Assembly (NCBI GenBank): GCA_030141605.1
Contig: JAQGDQ010000538.1
Coordinates: forward strand, 64,001-84,806
Source of the DNA: Tubiluchus corallicola
Lineage: Eukaryota; Priapulida; Priapulimorpha; Priapulimorphida; Tubiluchidae
Length of the DNA: 20,806 nt
Direction: 5' to 3'
Under the pieces are notes generated by a model. The model was not told the origin of the DNA and made no database searches. It saw only the letters and a list, made by a program, of their open reading frames with translations. Shown piece after piece: positions 20,009 to 20,806 of this stretch. The first letter of the stretch is position 1; each line of letters opens with the position of its first letter. A program made the translations under genes and the position numbers.

Positions 20009-20806
20009 GTAAATTGTTTACCGCATATTACTTGCATGGCAAATCTGTTGTATGGCATGGATGCTATTCAGCATTGTGAGTGCATAGAGACTGAATTTAT
20101 TTTAGTTAAGGATTGTGCTGCAGAAAAGTCCTTATTTAAGGATTTGGTATTTTTCTCATGTGGAAATAAATGAATGCATATGGAAAAGTACATGTAGCGA
20201 TACATGCTCAGTTAACAGTGTAAGACAAAAAGTACTTAGTAGTCAGATGATTACAGCATTGCATAATTACAGATAATCTATAACTTCTATAAAATATATT
20301 TGTAAAAAAATTATTCAGCTTTGTTTTAGTTGTGATTGATTTATTGAAATTAAACTTAATTTATAAAATGGTATCAAAAAATTGATATATGAATGTCATG
20401 TGCTGAAACACATTTACGAGCTTTAATAAAGAATATTAACGTTAATGAGGTGATGCAGTAAATGAGTGGAGCACCAACCAACTTGTTTCACAATAAATTT
20501 ATTTCTGTTTGTGCTATTCTGTATTTGAGAAACACATAAAGCCTTCATATAAATTATCGGTGGGTTAAATTAGGAAAGCACAGAAAATCAGCCAATTGTT
20601 TTTTCTGCAAGCATTTTTATAAGTTGAAATAAAATTTGGAGAATTTATCTGTTAGATTATAACAACCTTGTTTTGCACGATTTTGTGGCTGCTTCATAGT
20701 GAACTTTTCGAAAACCATCGTTATTTTTTACTTGCCCTGCGGGCATATCATTGTATGCAAGTATGCAAATTAGTTGAAAAGTGACTAACTTTTTCTGCTG
20801 CGCTAT
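20009..20806 (+). other. Start of intron 13, no further exon seen
   Basis: Begins with a good donor (aag|gtaaat). I found no segment resembling the next part of the family. The frame stays open to 20173, but its wording (cysteine-rich, no conserved motif) does not continue the Cache. Confidence 0.7.

Overview
The window is animal nuclear DNA. It is AT-rich and intron-dense, with GT-AG introns of roughly 150-1300 bases, a long CT microsatellite and scattered tRNA-like short repeats. There are no operons, ribosome binding sites or other bacterial features. The species cannot be read from the sequence. The protein family and intron style fit an invertebrate metazoan.

The right half (9858-20008, plus strand) holds the first thirteen coding exons of one gene. 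All splice sites are GT-AG and every phase agrees, so the exons join into 647 uninterrupted codons. The product starts with a signal-peptide-like segment. It continues into a VWA N-terminal region, then a Cache domain split by an inserted von Willebrand A domain, and runs off the right edge. This is the architecture of the calcium-channel alpha2/delta superfamily. Local wording resembles the CACHD1 branch most, but the sequence keeps two ligand sites: a full MIDAS metal site (DxSxS, T, TDG) and the complete amino-acid-binding dCache signature (YxxxxRxWY, then Y and D). A 280-base run of N lies in intron 6 and removes no predicted coding sequence.

The left half (1-9857) is mostly non-coding. 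Its one convincing coding segment is a minus-strand exon at 2030-2215 that encodes most of a DEP domain. A possible terminal exon lies at 1514-1775. If that gene's upstream exons lie further right, the two genes are divergently transcribed. The rest holds a duplicated CT tract (6425-6766), several elements with RNA polymerase III A- and B-box matches, a decayed transposon-like segment rich in GTAAC motifs (7208-7655), and AT-rich sequence.

No new multi-gene system was found. The most interesting points are the combination of CACHD1-like sequence with intact alpha2/delta-type ligand sites, a cysteine-bearing insertion in the VWA domain that one splice choice could remove in frame, and a strong unused donor inside the Cache exon.
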